Below, one piece after another: positions 18,148-25,616 of a DNA stretch of 64,000 nucleotides. Within the stretch, counting starts at the first letter, position 1. Every line of letters starts with the position of its first letter. The notes beneath the pieces were generated by a model. The model worked only from the letters and a program-made list of their open reading frames with translations, searched no databases and had not been told where the DNA came from. Both the position numbers and the translations under genes were made by a program. This stretch comes from Paraburkholderia sejongensis. Its GTDB lineage: Bacteria; Pseudomonadota; Gammaproteobacteria; Burkholderiales; Burkholderiaceae. The stretch lies in assembly GCF_020880815.1 (NCBI RefSeq), contig NZ_JAJITD010000026.1, positions 16,273-80,272 on the forward strand, read 5' to 3'.

Positions 18148-18582
18148 ATGGCAACCGAAATCACGGCATGGCAACTGGATATGTTCGGCGGGGAATCGCC
18201 GATCCTTGCCCCCCCACCTGTCAAGCCTGATCCGCTTCCCGATCCGCAGTTCTGGAGCGAGGCGGTGCGAGACAAGATGGTCGACGCACTCGTCGGCCTC
18301 GCCACTGACAGTCGTCGCGGCGATAACATGCCTGAGTCGCTGATGGACTGCTGCACGCTCTTTAGCGACAGGCTTCGGAACCGCAAAAAGCTCGAACTCG
18401 ACGACTACCGGGCAACCCTCGGCTGGGTGATGGAATTCTGGGACGGCGCTGTGCCGTACCGGTACGTCTGCCTTATCAACGGCGTCGACCCCGAGATCCT
18501 GCAGGACGTGATCGTCAGTAACCCGCTGCTGAAGCGCGACATGGAAGATGTTCGTCGCTGCTGCTTCGGCTCGTTGCTGTAG
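18148..18582 (+). CDS. Hypothetical protein, 144 residues
   Basis: The start is supported by GGAG 9 bases before the ATG. The product is acidic and helical (FWSEAVRDKMVDALVGLATD, DDYRATLGWVMEFWDGAV) with a Cys pair in DCCTLF and CCFGSLL. No family recognised. A GC-rich hairpin cluster fills the leader (18085-18135). It precedes the next gene by 11 bases. Confidence 0.65.
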   Translation: MATEITAWQLDMFGGESPILAPPPVKPDPLPDPQFWSEAVRDKMVDALVGLATDSRRGDNMPESLMDCCTLFSDRLRNRKKLELDDYRATLGWVMEFWDGAVPYRYVCLINGVDPEILQDVIVSNPLLKRDMEDVRRCCFGSLL

Positions 18583-18593
18583 GAGAGCCGGAG

Positions 18594-19373
18594 ATGACAG
18601 CAACGATATTCGGCAAAGTCCTGAGCGGACTCTTCGGGGTGGGCGATCCTGTATCAGCGTCGGCAGAACCCGCGCCGGTAGTGGTAGGCCAGGGCGGCCG
18701 CAACGAGCGTCAGGTCATGATCGCAGGCGAGGCGCGGCTCTTTCGCGACGAGGGCGATGTGGTCGTTCAGTTTCGGCCGGCCTTCGATTACCAGTTGCGC
18801 GACACGCCTGTCGGCATGAAGCTCGTGCCGTCACTCGAACCTCACTGGGCCGTCGTTGACGAACATCCCGGCCCGCTGAGGGACGCGATCGCTGCGGCGA
18901 TCAAGGCAGCGGCGTCGCCGGTCGCCCGGGAGCGTGAGGCCGCAGAGGCAGAGCGTCCTCGTGCACCCGTGCAGGTCAAGCCAGCGACCGCACCGGTCGT
19001 GACCGAGAATGCGGCGCCAGCGTTGGCATCGTCCGCGAAAGTGCCGGGAGCACATCGCACGGAGCGTTCGCATTACGGCGTGGTAACGGCGTGGGGTGAG
19101 CGCGTGTTCCCCGATGGAAAGCGTCCCGGCAAGACCTATGAGTCCTTCTGCCTGACGCTGGAGAACCGTGGCCAGACCCGCCTGTTGCAGGGCGAAGGCC
19201 TGCGTGACGCAATCGCCGAGACCCATTGCCGCATTGGTGATCGGGTCGAGGTCCGGCGGCTCGGAAAAACGAAGGTGCCGGCAGTCAATTCGCGCGGGGA
19301 GCCCATTCTTGATGCAACAGGCGCTCAGGTCCTGTGGGACAAGTGGCTGTGGTCCATCAAAAAGAAGTCGTAA
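18594..19373 (+). CDS. Plasmid protein with a conjugal polyprotein-type C-terminal module
   Basis: A 259-residue protein. Residues 35-100 form a small domain (EARLFRDEGDVVVQFRPAFD), residues 105-155 are an Ala/Pro/Glu linker, and residues 155-255 read GVVTAWGERVFPDGKRPGKT, SFCLTLENRGQTRLLQGEGL and IGDRVEVRRLGKTKVP. The last part resembles the module found at the C-terminus of large conjugative primase/relaxase polyproteins (TLR...WGVDLERA...GDRV). A role near DNA transfer or replication is inferred. Confidence 0.55.
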   Translation: MTATIFGKVLSGLFGVGDPVSASAEPAPVVVGQGGRNERQVMIAGEARLFRDEGDVVVQFRPAFDYQLRDTPVGMKLVPSLEPHWAVVDEHPGPLRDAIAAAIKAAASPVAREREAAEAERPRAPVQVKPATAPVVTENAAPALASSAKVPGAHRTERSHYGVVTAWGERVFPDGKRPGKTYESFCLTLENRGQTRLLQGEGLRDAIAETHCRIGDRVEVRRLGKTKVPAVNSRGEPILDATGAQVLWDKWLWSIKKKS

Positions 19374-19597
19374 TGGACATTCAGCGCATCTGATCCCGAA
19401 AGTCCTCACCTTCGTTCCTGTATTGGCTCACCTTTTCGCTGCTTTGACCATCCCTCATGGGGTGGGCGGGCGCGAAGGGTGAGTTCTTCTTCCTCGCATC
19501 TTTCAGTAACTCAACCCGGCAGCGCCGTCCTTGCTGCGAAAAGCCGTTCCGCGTGACGTGCGCGTAACGGACGGCTTCTCTGAGCAACGGTTTCACC

Positions 19598-19616
19598 GCC
19601 TGTAAAGGCATCGACC
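19598..19616 (+). promoter_or_regulatory. ATCGAC leader element, copy 2
   Basis: Stem GCCT/AGGC with loop GTAA (19598-19609), then ATCGACC (19610-19616). The stem bases differ from the other copies but still pair. No convincing -10 is seen at the usual distance. A CACT/AGTG hairpin holding the ribosome site follows, and the primase ATG is at 19644. Confidence 0.6.
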
Positions 19617-19643
19617 TCAACCACACCACTACTGGAGTGACAT

Positions 19644-20729
19644 ATGAATGTTAAGGACCTGAAGCTGTCCCCGGAACAGTGGGTAGCGTTGCTCCAGAAG
19701 TACGGAGTGCCCGCAACCTCATTGACCGGGAAAGGCGCGCCTTGTCCCATCTGCGGCGGCAACGACCGCTTCACTTATGACAACAAGCGCGGCCGCGGAG
19801 ACTGGGTGTGCCGCAAATGCAATGAAGGAAGCATGAAGGCCGGCGACGGGTTCGAGCTTATCTGCAAAGCAGCGGGGATCACCTTTCGGGAGCTGATGCT
19901 CGAGCTCGCCGGCGGCATACCGCTGCCGGCGAGCGACACACCGCGATTTTCACGTACAGCGCCGTCGCCCGGCCGAAAGGCCGATCCGGCATGGGCCCGA
20001 AAGCGGCTCGAGTCGATGTGGAACAGCGCCGTTGTGCACGGGCGCGACGATCTCATGTCCAGGTATCTGCGTGCGCGTGTGCCTGGTCTTGACCTGTTGC
20101 CGTCGCCGGCGCTGCGTCTGGCCATGCTCGAGTACCGGCACGAAAAGAAGGTCATTGGAGAGTGGCCGGGCATTCTGGCCAGATTCACGTTGCCCGATGG
20201 ACGCCTCGGCACACTTCACCGGACGTTCCTCGATCGGTCGAAGCCCGCGAAGGCGACGATCATCACTAACGATGGCGAAGTTCTGCCTTCAAAGATGAAC
20301 GACGTGACGCTGAACAAACTCAACGGCGGCGCAGTCCGGCTGATGGAGCCGGTCAACGGCGAGATCGGCGTGGGCGAAGGGCTGGAATCGGTGCTCGGCG
20401 CGCACATGCTTTTCGGTGTGCCCGTCTGGTACTGCCTTAACCGCGTGCTGCTTTCGGATTTCGTTGTACCTGATGGCCTTGGGATTCGCGTCGTGCACAT
20501 CTTCGCGGATTTTGATGCGGTTGATCCGAAAACGCGAAAGTCGCCTGGGATGGCTGATGCGTTGGTGCTTGCCAGGCGTCTCCGCGCTGACGGCTATACA
20601 GCGATCGTTCACCGCCCAAAAGTCCGCGGCACCGACTTCGCGGACGAATGGGTGGCGACATGTAGCAAGCCTCGCAGTCCTGCCGTCCCGGTCCGGCTCG
20701 GCAGGACGCGCGAGGCACTGCATATCTGA
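19644..20729 (+). CDS. DNA primase with zinc finger and TOPRIM domain (P4-type)
   Basis: A 361-residue primase-like protein. The N-terminal zinc ribbon is APCPICGGNDRFTYDN followed by WVCRKCNEGSMKAGDG (four cysteines, residues 34-60). A primase core spans 100-200. A TOPRIM domain follows at 220-330 (IGVGEGLESVLGAHMLFG, then VHIFADFDAVDPKT and FADEW). The layout matches the primase half of phage P4 alpha proteins without the helicase half. It would make RNA primers on plasmid or transferred DNA. Copy 2 of the leader element lies upstream. Confidence 0.85.
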   Translation: MNVKDLKLSPEQWVALLQKYGVPATSLTGKGAPCPICGGNDRFTYDNKRGRGDWVCRKCNEGSMKAGDGFELICKAAGITFRELMLELAGGIPLPASDTPRFSRTAPSPGRKADPAWARKRLESMWNSAVVHGRDDLMSRYLRARVPGLDLLPSPALRLAMLEYRHEKKVIGEWPGILARFTLPDGRLGTLHRTFLDRSKPAKATIITNDGEVLPSKMNDVTLNKLNGGAVRLMEPVNGEIGVGEGLESVLGAHMLFGVPVWYCLNRVLLSDFVVPDGLGIRVVHIFADFDAVDPKTRKSPGMADALVLARRLRADGYTAIVHRPKVRGTDFADEWVATCSKPRSPAVPVRLGRTREALHI

Positions 20730-20833
20730 GTAGTGGCGGCTTTGGCCGCTAAGTAGTTGTTCTTAACCGCCCGGTGGGGATTCGTCCCCGCCGGGGCCGC
20801 AATCCGTCTGGGCCTTCCCTCATGGAGAGAAGC

Positions 20834-21055
20834 ATGTTCAAGATGATTGTTGGCCGGTTCGAGATTGTTGCTACGTCCGGCATCAAAAACGGTTCGGCGC
20901 GAGTCGGCAAATCGGAAGCGCAGGCTTACGATGTGCTCGACCGGCGTCAGGCAGTAAATGCGAAGCCTGAAAAGGTCGGCCTGGAACTGGATGACGCGTG
21001 GAGCTATTGCGTTCGCCATCAGGGACGAGCTCGCGGTATCGCGTTGTTGCATTGA
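20834..21055 (+). CDS. Small basic protein, 73 residues
   Basis: The ATG at 20834 has GGAGAG upstream; a longer form from 20822 is possible. The product (MFKMIVGRFEIVATSGIKNG, KSEAQAYDVLDRRQAVNAKP) is not recognised. A GC-rich hairpin (20765-20800) fills the leader. The terminator after it has been split by the IS4 insertion. Confidence 0.6.
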   Translation: MFKMIVGRFEIVATSGIKNGSARVGKSEAQAYDVLDRRQAVNAKPEKVGLELDDAWSYCVRHQGRARGIALLH

Positions 21056-21073
21056 CTCAAACTCATAAAGACA

Positions 21074-21090
21074 AACCCGGCCGATGGCCG
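21074..21090 (+). terminator. Left half of a terminator split by IS4
   Basis: The ancestral hairpin was CCCGGCC-GAT-GGCCGGG followed by eight T. The left arm and loop remain here; the right arm and T-run are at 22520-22541, beyond the insertion. The 12-base target duplication GGCCGATGGCCG covers part of the stem and the loop. Confidence 0.85.
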
Positions 21091-22519
21091 TAATGCCGTT
21101 CAGTTAAGGTCTCTTTTGAGGACTCGAACGGTATAACGAAATGGTCTGGATTTGACGGCCCGAACGCAAGAGCGTCCGGGCCGTTTTTCGTTGGGAAGTT
21201 GCTTGAGCCGTTCGCGCAGTCGCTTGAGCAGTGCGGGCAGTTTGCCGTAGGAGCGCGTCACGGCCGCCCATGTCATTTCGTACTGGATGGTGTGGAACGC
21301 GCGGGTGAAGCTCAGTTCATCTGGCGCGTGCCCGGCGTCGATCGCCGCTTTGGCCATCTCCAGACGGATCAGGTTATAGGCGATCAGGGCGCCCCAGAAT
21401 TCCTGATAGACGCCTTCCACGGTCTGGCTGCGAAGGGTCAGCTCCATGCCCAGCATCGACTGCTTGAACTCGTGGTAGCTGGTCTCGATCTGCCAGCGAC
21501 GCTCGTAGCACGACACGATGTCGGCAGCCTTGAACCGCCTTCGATCAGTCAGGGAGGTCTGCAGCGTGCGTTGCCGCCCACCTGCATCCACGGCGAGCTC
21601 GGCGCGCGCCTGCCAGGATTCGGGCAAATCCGGGCACTTCGTGCGCGCCTGCGGTGAGACGCGCATACGCACGATCTGGTCACCGTCGCGCCCGCTCACG
21701 ACCTCGCACCGCATATTGGATTTGGCCGGGATGATGTAATGCCGGTTCTCGCCGCCCGAGACCAGATTGCACAGGAGCTGGGCCGACATGAACCCCCTGT
21801 CCAATACGGTGATGGAATTGGCCGGCACACGGGCAATGAGCTCGCGCGCCGACATCATTTCGTTGATGTCGTAAGGGCCGAACACTGCATCGCGTACCAG
21901 GTGCGTGGCAAGGGCGGTGAGCGTAACCGCGCGCAGTTGGGGATAGCTGCCAATGCGGCCATGAGCGGCGGCAGAGGCGCCGAAATGTCTGCGGTTGGCG
22001 GCACTGTCGGCGGTGCGCAGCGTGGTGCCATCCATCGCGAACAGCGAGAATCCCTTGAAGAGGTACCGCTCCTGATCCTGCGCAACCCAGTTTCTGGCTG
22101 ATTCGTGAAACAGCCACGCCAGGGGCGCCGCGCCGACGCGCTGCCGCGCCTGGGTGATAGCGCTCCTGCTGACAAACGACGCATCAGCCACAGGTAAGGC
22201 AAGGTCCAGTTCATCGACCACCTCGCTGATCGACCGGTGCCGGTACAGCGCGAGCGCGATCACCAGCCAGACGACCTGTTGCGCGGGAAGTCGACGCCGA
22301 CGTACGCTGGCGCTGCCACTATCCTGCACGGCAGACTCGATCCATTCGTATGGCAGATGCTGGCCCAGCCGGTCCCATTCGAGCGGCGGCTGTGAGTCGA
22401 CAAGGAGGCGCAGATCATCAACCAGCATGGCGATGCAAGTTAACATCGCCATGCCCCGTTTACAACTACTTTGCGCGGGAAACAAAAATGCCGTTCAGTC
22501 GCTTAACTGAACGGCATTA
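21091..22519 (-). mobile_element. IS4-family insertion sequence
   Basis: The ends are perfect 18-bp inverted repeats (TAATGCCGTTCAGTTAAG). A 12-bp direct repeat, GGCCGATGGCCG, flanks it at 21079-21090 and 22520-22531. The 1429-bp element holds one transposase gene on the minus strand. Undamaged ends and duplication indicate a recent insertion. Confidence 0.93.
21100..22452 (-). CDS. IS4-family DDE transposase
   Basis: About 450 residues. The DDE residues are in FAMDGTT, TVLDRGF and the YREK box YERRWQIETSYHEFK, the family signature. The ATG at 22452 is preferred over an upstream TTG at 22485, because the first conserved residues follow MAMLTCIAMLVDD. The N-terminal IS4 domain (RLPAQQVVWLVIALALYRHR) is present. 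The gene is complete. Confidence 0.93.
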   Translation of the reverse strand: MAMLTCIAMLVDDLRLLVDSQPPLEWDRLGQHLPYEWIESAVQDSGSASVRRRRLPAQQVVWLVIALALYRHRSISEVVDELDLALPVADASFVSRSAITQARQRVGAAPLAWLFHESARNWVAQDQERYLFKGFSLFAMDGTTLRTADSAANRRHFGASAAAHGRIGSYPQLRAVTLTALATHLVRDAVFGPYDINEMMSARELIARVPANSITVLDRGFMSAQLLCNLVSGGENRHYIIPAKSNMRCEVVSGRDGDQIVRMRVSPQARTKCPDLPESWQARAELAVDAGGRQRTLQTSLTDRRRFKAADIVSCYERRWQIETSYHEFKQSMLGMELTLRSQTVEGVYQEFWGALIAYNLIRLEMAKAAIDAGHAPDELSFTRAFHTIQYEMTWAAVTRSYGKLPALLKRLRERLKQLPNEKRPGRSCVRAVKSRPFRYTVRVLKRDLN

Positions 22520-22541
22520 GGCCGATGGCCGGGTTTTTTTT
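22520..22541 (+). terminator. Right half of the split terminator
   Basis: The duplicated GGCCGATGGCCG is followed by GG and eight T. The duplicate alone can refold a GGCC/GGCC stem before the T-run, so a weak terminator may persist after the IS. Confidence 0.7.
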
Positions 22542-22568
22542 CGCCTGTATGAACCGCTCGTCGTTCTA

Positions 22569-22808
22569 TCACCACCACCACGGCCGCGTCTTGATGCGCA
22601 GGACCGTCTGCAGAAGGTAGTACATCATGACAAGGAACGGGCGAAGGATCCCGATCGCCCAAAGAAAGGCGGTGCTGAGTGTGAAGAACAGCCAAACCGT
22701 GAAATCGCACGTCGGAAAGAGAAGGACGATAAACATCAATCCGAAAAGGCCGACGGCGGTAACCGCGCGCCGTGCGAGAGGATCGAGAGCCCAGAATCTC
22801 TCAAGCAT
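22569..22808 (-). CDS. Small integral membrane protein, 79 residues
   Basis: The ATG at 22808 overlaps the stop of the upstream 50-residue gene by 8 bases. Residues 10-65 hold two to three hydrophobic helices (VTAVGLFGLMFIVLLFPTC, WLFFTLSTAFLWAIGILRPF), and the tail ends RIKTRPWWW. No family recognised. It is in an operon with the tiny gene upstream. Confidence 0.7.
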   Translation of the reverse strand: MLERFWALDPLARRAVTAVGLFGLMFIVLLFPTCDFTVWLFFTLSTAFLWAIGILRPFLVMMYYLLQTVLRIKTRPWWW

Positions 22809-22953
22809 GGTCGCGATCCTTTCGAAGCCACGACAGTACCGCGCCGCGCAGGTGATACGCCGATTCCCAGGCAGCAACGCCCGCAGCCACGAGGAGCCAG
22901 AAGCGTGCGGCACGAGTCCAGTCCGCGTTGGTGAGTACGTGCAAAAAATCCAT
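22801..22953 (-). CDS. Tiny membrane protein, 50 residues
   Basis: The ATG at 22953 follows GAGGTAGGAAA, a good ribosome site. The product begins MDFLHVLTNADWTRAARFWL and has one hydrophobic segment (FWLLVAAGVAAWESA), then a basic end (LRKDRDHA). A canonical promoter lies at 22997-23025. It overlaps the next membrane gene, which argues for translational coupling. Confidence 0.7.
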   Translation of the reverse strand: MDFLHVLTNADWTRAARFWLLVAAGVAAWESAYHLRGAVLSWLRKDRDHA

Positions 22954-22996
22954 TTTCCTACCTCATTGAAAAGACCCGTCACGCAGGCCGATGGAC

Positions 22997-23025
22997 CTAT
23001 CTTCGCAGCCACGGGAAGAAGTCAA
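22997..23025 (-). promoter_or_regulatory. Sigma70-type promoter for the two tiny membrane genes
   Basis: On the minus strand, -35 TTGACT (23025-23020), a 17-base spacer and -10 AGATAG (23002-22997). It is the best-spaced member of the TTGACT promoter set. Confidence 0.65.
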
Positions 23026-23041
23026 GTGGGGATTTCCGCGC

Positions 23042-23386
23042 TCAGAAGAACGATGCGAATTCGTTGGCCAGCGCGTCGGTGTCGTGTGCATGATCAAAGC
23101 TGTCGACGGAAGTGACTTCGAGCGGTAACTCGTGGGGCCGCGACTGCACTTCGCGGAACGGAGCCGGTTGTGATTCCGACTGCCGCCCAGCAACAACGAG
23201 ACCATCGGCGGAGGCGCGGGTGGCACGGCTGGATTCGCCGTTGACTGCGTCTCGCAGTCCAGCTTCCGCGATCGATCGCAGTAGCGCGGCCCGCTCGCGA
23301 GGCGAACGGGCCGCCGATAGTCTCGCGTAAAGGAGCGGTGTGGTCACCTCGTCGATGACCACCTTCATCTGGAGCTTGTCGCTCAT
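23042..23386 (-). CDS. StbB/ParR-like segregation partner
   Basis: A 114-residue protein that starts on the ATGA overlapping the ParM-like stop. Residues 8-50 (VVIDEVTTPLLYARLSAARS, RERAALLRSIAEAGL) resemble the plasmid stability StbB family, the DNA-binding partner of StbA/ParM actin-like proteins. The C-terminus is Asp/His-rich and flexible. It would link the filament to the centromere repeats upstream of the operon (24442-24537). Confidence 0.7.
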   Translation of the reverse strand: MSDKLQMKVVIDEVTTPLLYARLSAARSPRERAALLRSIAEAGLRDAVNGESSRATRASADGLVVAGRQSESQPAPFREVQSRPHELPLEVTSVDSFDHAHDTDALANEFASFF

Positions 23387-24405
23387 GCTTTCGCAGGCTC
23401 GCGAGTGCGTTCACGTGCAAGCCCCGCCTCGCCGACGACGAGAAAGCCCTTGACGTTGGCAAGGCAGGGGGCGTCGATAATTTCCATCGTGACACGGGGG
23501 TACGCACGCCGGATCGCCGGTGCATAAAGCGCGGCACCGCCGCCCGACAGAATAATCGACCTCGCGTTGGTAAGCTGTCCGACGTTGTTCTGCATTTCCT
23601 TGACGACGCCAGTGATCAAAGGCTGCGATTTGTCGAGATACGGGTCGAGGTCGATCTCGTGGCCATTAAACCGGAAAGGCGTCCGCTCCCGCAGAGCCTT
23701 GTCGATGAGCTCCAGATCTTCGACCTCTTCGTCCTGGTCGCGGGCGAGCAGGCCTGCAATACGCTGGTAGATCTGCGAGGCGCCGCCAGGCATTCCGCCG
23801 CTTCGCCTGTCGTCCATGGTGAAGCCGTTTGCATAGACCCAGTCAGTCGTGAAATATCCGACGTCAACGACAAGATGCGCGCTATCGCGGCCGAACTCTT
23901 TCTGCCGGTTGCCCGACGCCGATACGAGCGACCCGAGCGGCTGAGGAATGACGACGACCTTGTCGACTGTCACGCGCCCAGCGCCGAAGTCCCATTTGCC
24001 AGTGAAGCGCTCCTTCAGCTTCTCGGAGAGCTTATGCATCGTGTGGACCGGCAGCCCGAGAACAAGCCTCTCTACGTGTGTCACTTCTGAGAAGTGAATC
24101 GCACCTGCAAGCAGCGCGGCGTAGTTATCCGAGAGAGCGAAATCGTTGGAAAGCGCGCGGCCCGTATTGCCATAGGCGGCGGTCAACGGCACGTCTGGCC
24201 CCACCTCATATTCGACTTCGTCGATGATCATCGTTGCGACGTTGCGGGAGGTAAGCACGGCCTCGCCGGAAGCGGAAAGAGCGCGAGTGGCCGCGAGCGG
24301 TGCAAGCGACGGGAACATGCCGGTGGCGATCGTGCCGCTTGCCGCGCGGTACGCGTATTTGGTGTTGCCATAGCCGACGTCGACGGCAAAGACGGAAGTT
24401 TTCAA
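23383..24405 (-). CDS. ParM/StbA-type actin-like protein, PRTRC system protein D
   Basis: A 340-residue actin-like ATPase. Phosphate-1 motif: VFAVDVGYGNTKYAYRA. Further ASKHA motifs: VVDVGYFTTDWV near residue 193 and IILSGGGAALY near residue 288. The YEVGPDV and LVLGLPVHT segments fit the PRTRC-D branch. It starts at TTG 24405 with GGAG 6 bases upstream; no in-frame ATG exists there. It forms an operon with the StbB-like gene. It would build filaments to move plasmid copies apart. It lies 10 kb from the rest of the PRTRC cassette. Confidence 0.85.
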   Translation of the reverse strand: MKTSVFAVDVGYGNTKYAYRAASGTIATGMFPSLAPLAATRALSASGEAVLTSRNVATMIIDEVEYEVGPDVPLTAAYGNTGRALSNDFALSDNYAALLAGAIHFSEVTHVERLVLGLPVHTMHKLSEKLKERFTGKWDFGAGRVTVDKVVVIPQPLGSLVSASGNRQKEFGRDSAHLVVDVGYFTTDWVYANGFTMDDRRSGGMPGGASQIYQRIAGLLARDQDEEVEDLELIDKALRERTPFRFNGHEIDLDPYLDKSQPLITGVVKEMQNNVGQLTNARSIILSGGGAALYAPAIRRAYPRVTMEIIDAPCLANVKGFLVVGEAGLARERTREPAKA

Positions 24406-24441
24406 TGTGACTCCATTCGAAGGTTAGTTTGCGCTAATGGC

Positions 24442-24537
24442 AAAGTGACACTTATCTAACACTTAAGTGTCAGATAGCTGGGGCGAGAAGATTGCCGAAG
24501 CCGAAAGTGACACTTAACTGATACTTTTCTGTCAGTT
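24442..24537. repeat. Centromere-like direct and inverted repeats upstream of parM
   Basis: Two 35-base units start at 24442 and 24504, 62 bases apart. Each begins AAAGTGACACTTA. Unit 1 continues into a 24-base near-palindrome at 24453-24476 (TATCTAACACTT against AAGTGTCAGATA, one mismatch). Unit 2 ends in a weaker palindrome (AACTGA...TCAGTT). They lie between the promoter and the TTG start, as expected for a parC-like site that also acts as an operator. Confidence 0.65.
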
Positions 24538-24549
24538 CTGCCTGATTTC

Positions 24550-24576
24550 AGTCTATCCCGCGCTCTGCAAAGTCAA
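24550..24576 (-). promoter_or_regulatory. Sigma70-type promoter for the parM operon
   Basis: On the minus strand, -35 TTGACT (24576-24571) and -10 TAGACT (24555-24550), 15 bases apart. The -10 is followed by GAAATCAG, as also seen at the promoter near 27150. Confidence 0.55.
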
Positions 24577-24636
24577 GGCAACTTAAGCCCGCTACATTTA
24601 CGTAGCTTTCGCAGGGCTCGAAGCCCCGCGCACGGC

Positions 24637-24676
24637 TATTCTCTTCGTTACCCACCGCGCGATCAGCGCATCGACC
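24637..24676 (+). promoter_or_regulatory. Promoter plus ATCGAC leader element, copy 3
   Basis: A -10-like TATTCT (24637-24642), 14 bases, then a GCGC/GCGC stem with loop GATCA (24657-24669), then ATCGACC (24670-24676). No gene starts soon after; a terminator follows at 24733. This copy may therefore head a short RNA. Confidence 0.6.
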
Positions 24677-24732
24677 TCCGAGTTTCACCATTGAAGGGAT
24701 CGCTTTGCCTGGCGAAACCCCTTCCTGTCAAC

Positions 24733-24757
24733 GGCCGCAATCTGACGCGGCCTTTTT
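24733..24757 (+). terminator. Intrinsic terminator
   Basis: Perfect GGCCGC/GCGGCC stem (24733-24738 and 24747-24752) followed by TTTTT. It lies about 55 bases after leader copy 3, with no reading frame between. Confidence 0.8.
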
Positions 24758-25616
24758 CTGAATCAAATCAAGTGCACCCTGATCCACACTGAGGACCATG
24801 GACACGCGATATCCATTGGGTTTGCGGGCGGTTTTGCCCGGATTTGCGCGATGAGGCGTTGTGTACGGTTGACAGTGTTGACAGATTGACACTGCGGACG
24901 ACGACTCAGACCCGCATGGACACACCCTTTCAGCACACGAAGCTGGGACCGTTGCATGAAGCCCGATACACAGCGGCAGATTGAACGGACTTGGGGGTGG
25001 GGGTATGTGGTCGCCGTGAAAGCGAGCACATCCCTGTACGGAAGACGAACGGCGGGCGCAGCCGGAGAAAGAAGAGCGCAAAAGGAATTGCCGGGCAGTT
25101 GGCCGCAGTCGTGCGAGTCGAGAGACAGGAGCACACGGGCACGCGAAGCGTGTCATAGGCCGGCACGGCAGCCAGAGCAGTCGGCGGAGTCGGGATCGCG
25201 GAGCGAAAGAGCTCTGCCCGACCTACGATACAGCGGGCCAGATCAACGACGATGGACTCTGCAAAGGCAGATCCGGTGCGGTGATGGCAGGAAAGCAGAT
25301 ATCGCAGGCAGGCATCGCGCGTAAGCGCGGCGTCTCGCAGCAGGCAGCAATCTGGACAGTCGATGCACGTTTCTTCCACGTGCGGGGCTGATCGAATGGA
25401 ATCGCTAAAGGACGGGAAGGCAGTACCCGGCGGGGCACGCAACGCGCAGCGCGGTCAGGTTGATGCAGGGGATAGGCTCCCGGCGTCCCGCCCGCAGCGC
25501 AAACGACGATGACCGTGCGAAGCGGTCACGTTGAAAACGGTATCCGGCGCCGCGGCGTGCGGACGGGTAGCTGTGCAACGATGGCTGCGCGGCGCTATAT
25601 GCATGGGGACATCAGG
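24758..25616. other. Long region without a confident gene
   Basis: About 860 bases with no frame that looks protein-like by composition. A 35-residue frame at 25284-25391 (+) has a helix-turn-helix look (ISQAGIARKRGVSQQ) but no ribosome site, so it may be a fragment of a lost regulator. The rest may be leader or decayed sequence upstream of the recombinase. Confidence 0.45.

Noticed and set aside
24728..25156. Minus-strand frames in the long gap before the recombinase
   Set aside because: Cys/Arg/Ser-rich, overlapping in several frames, and with no start signal or family.
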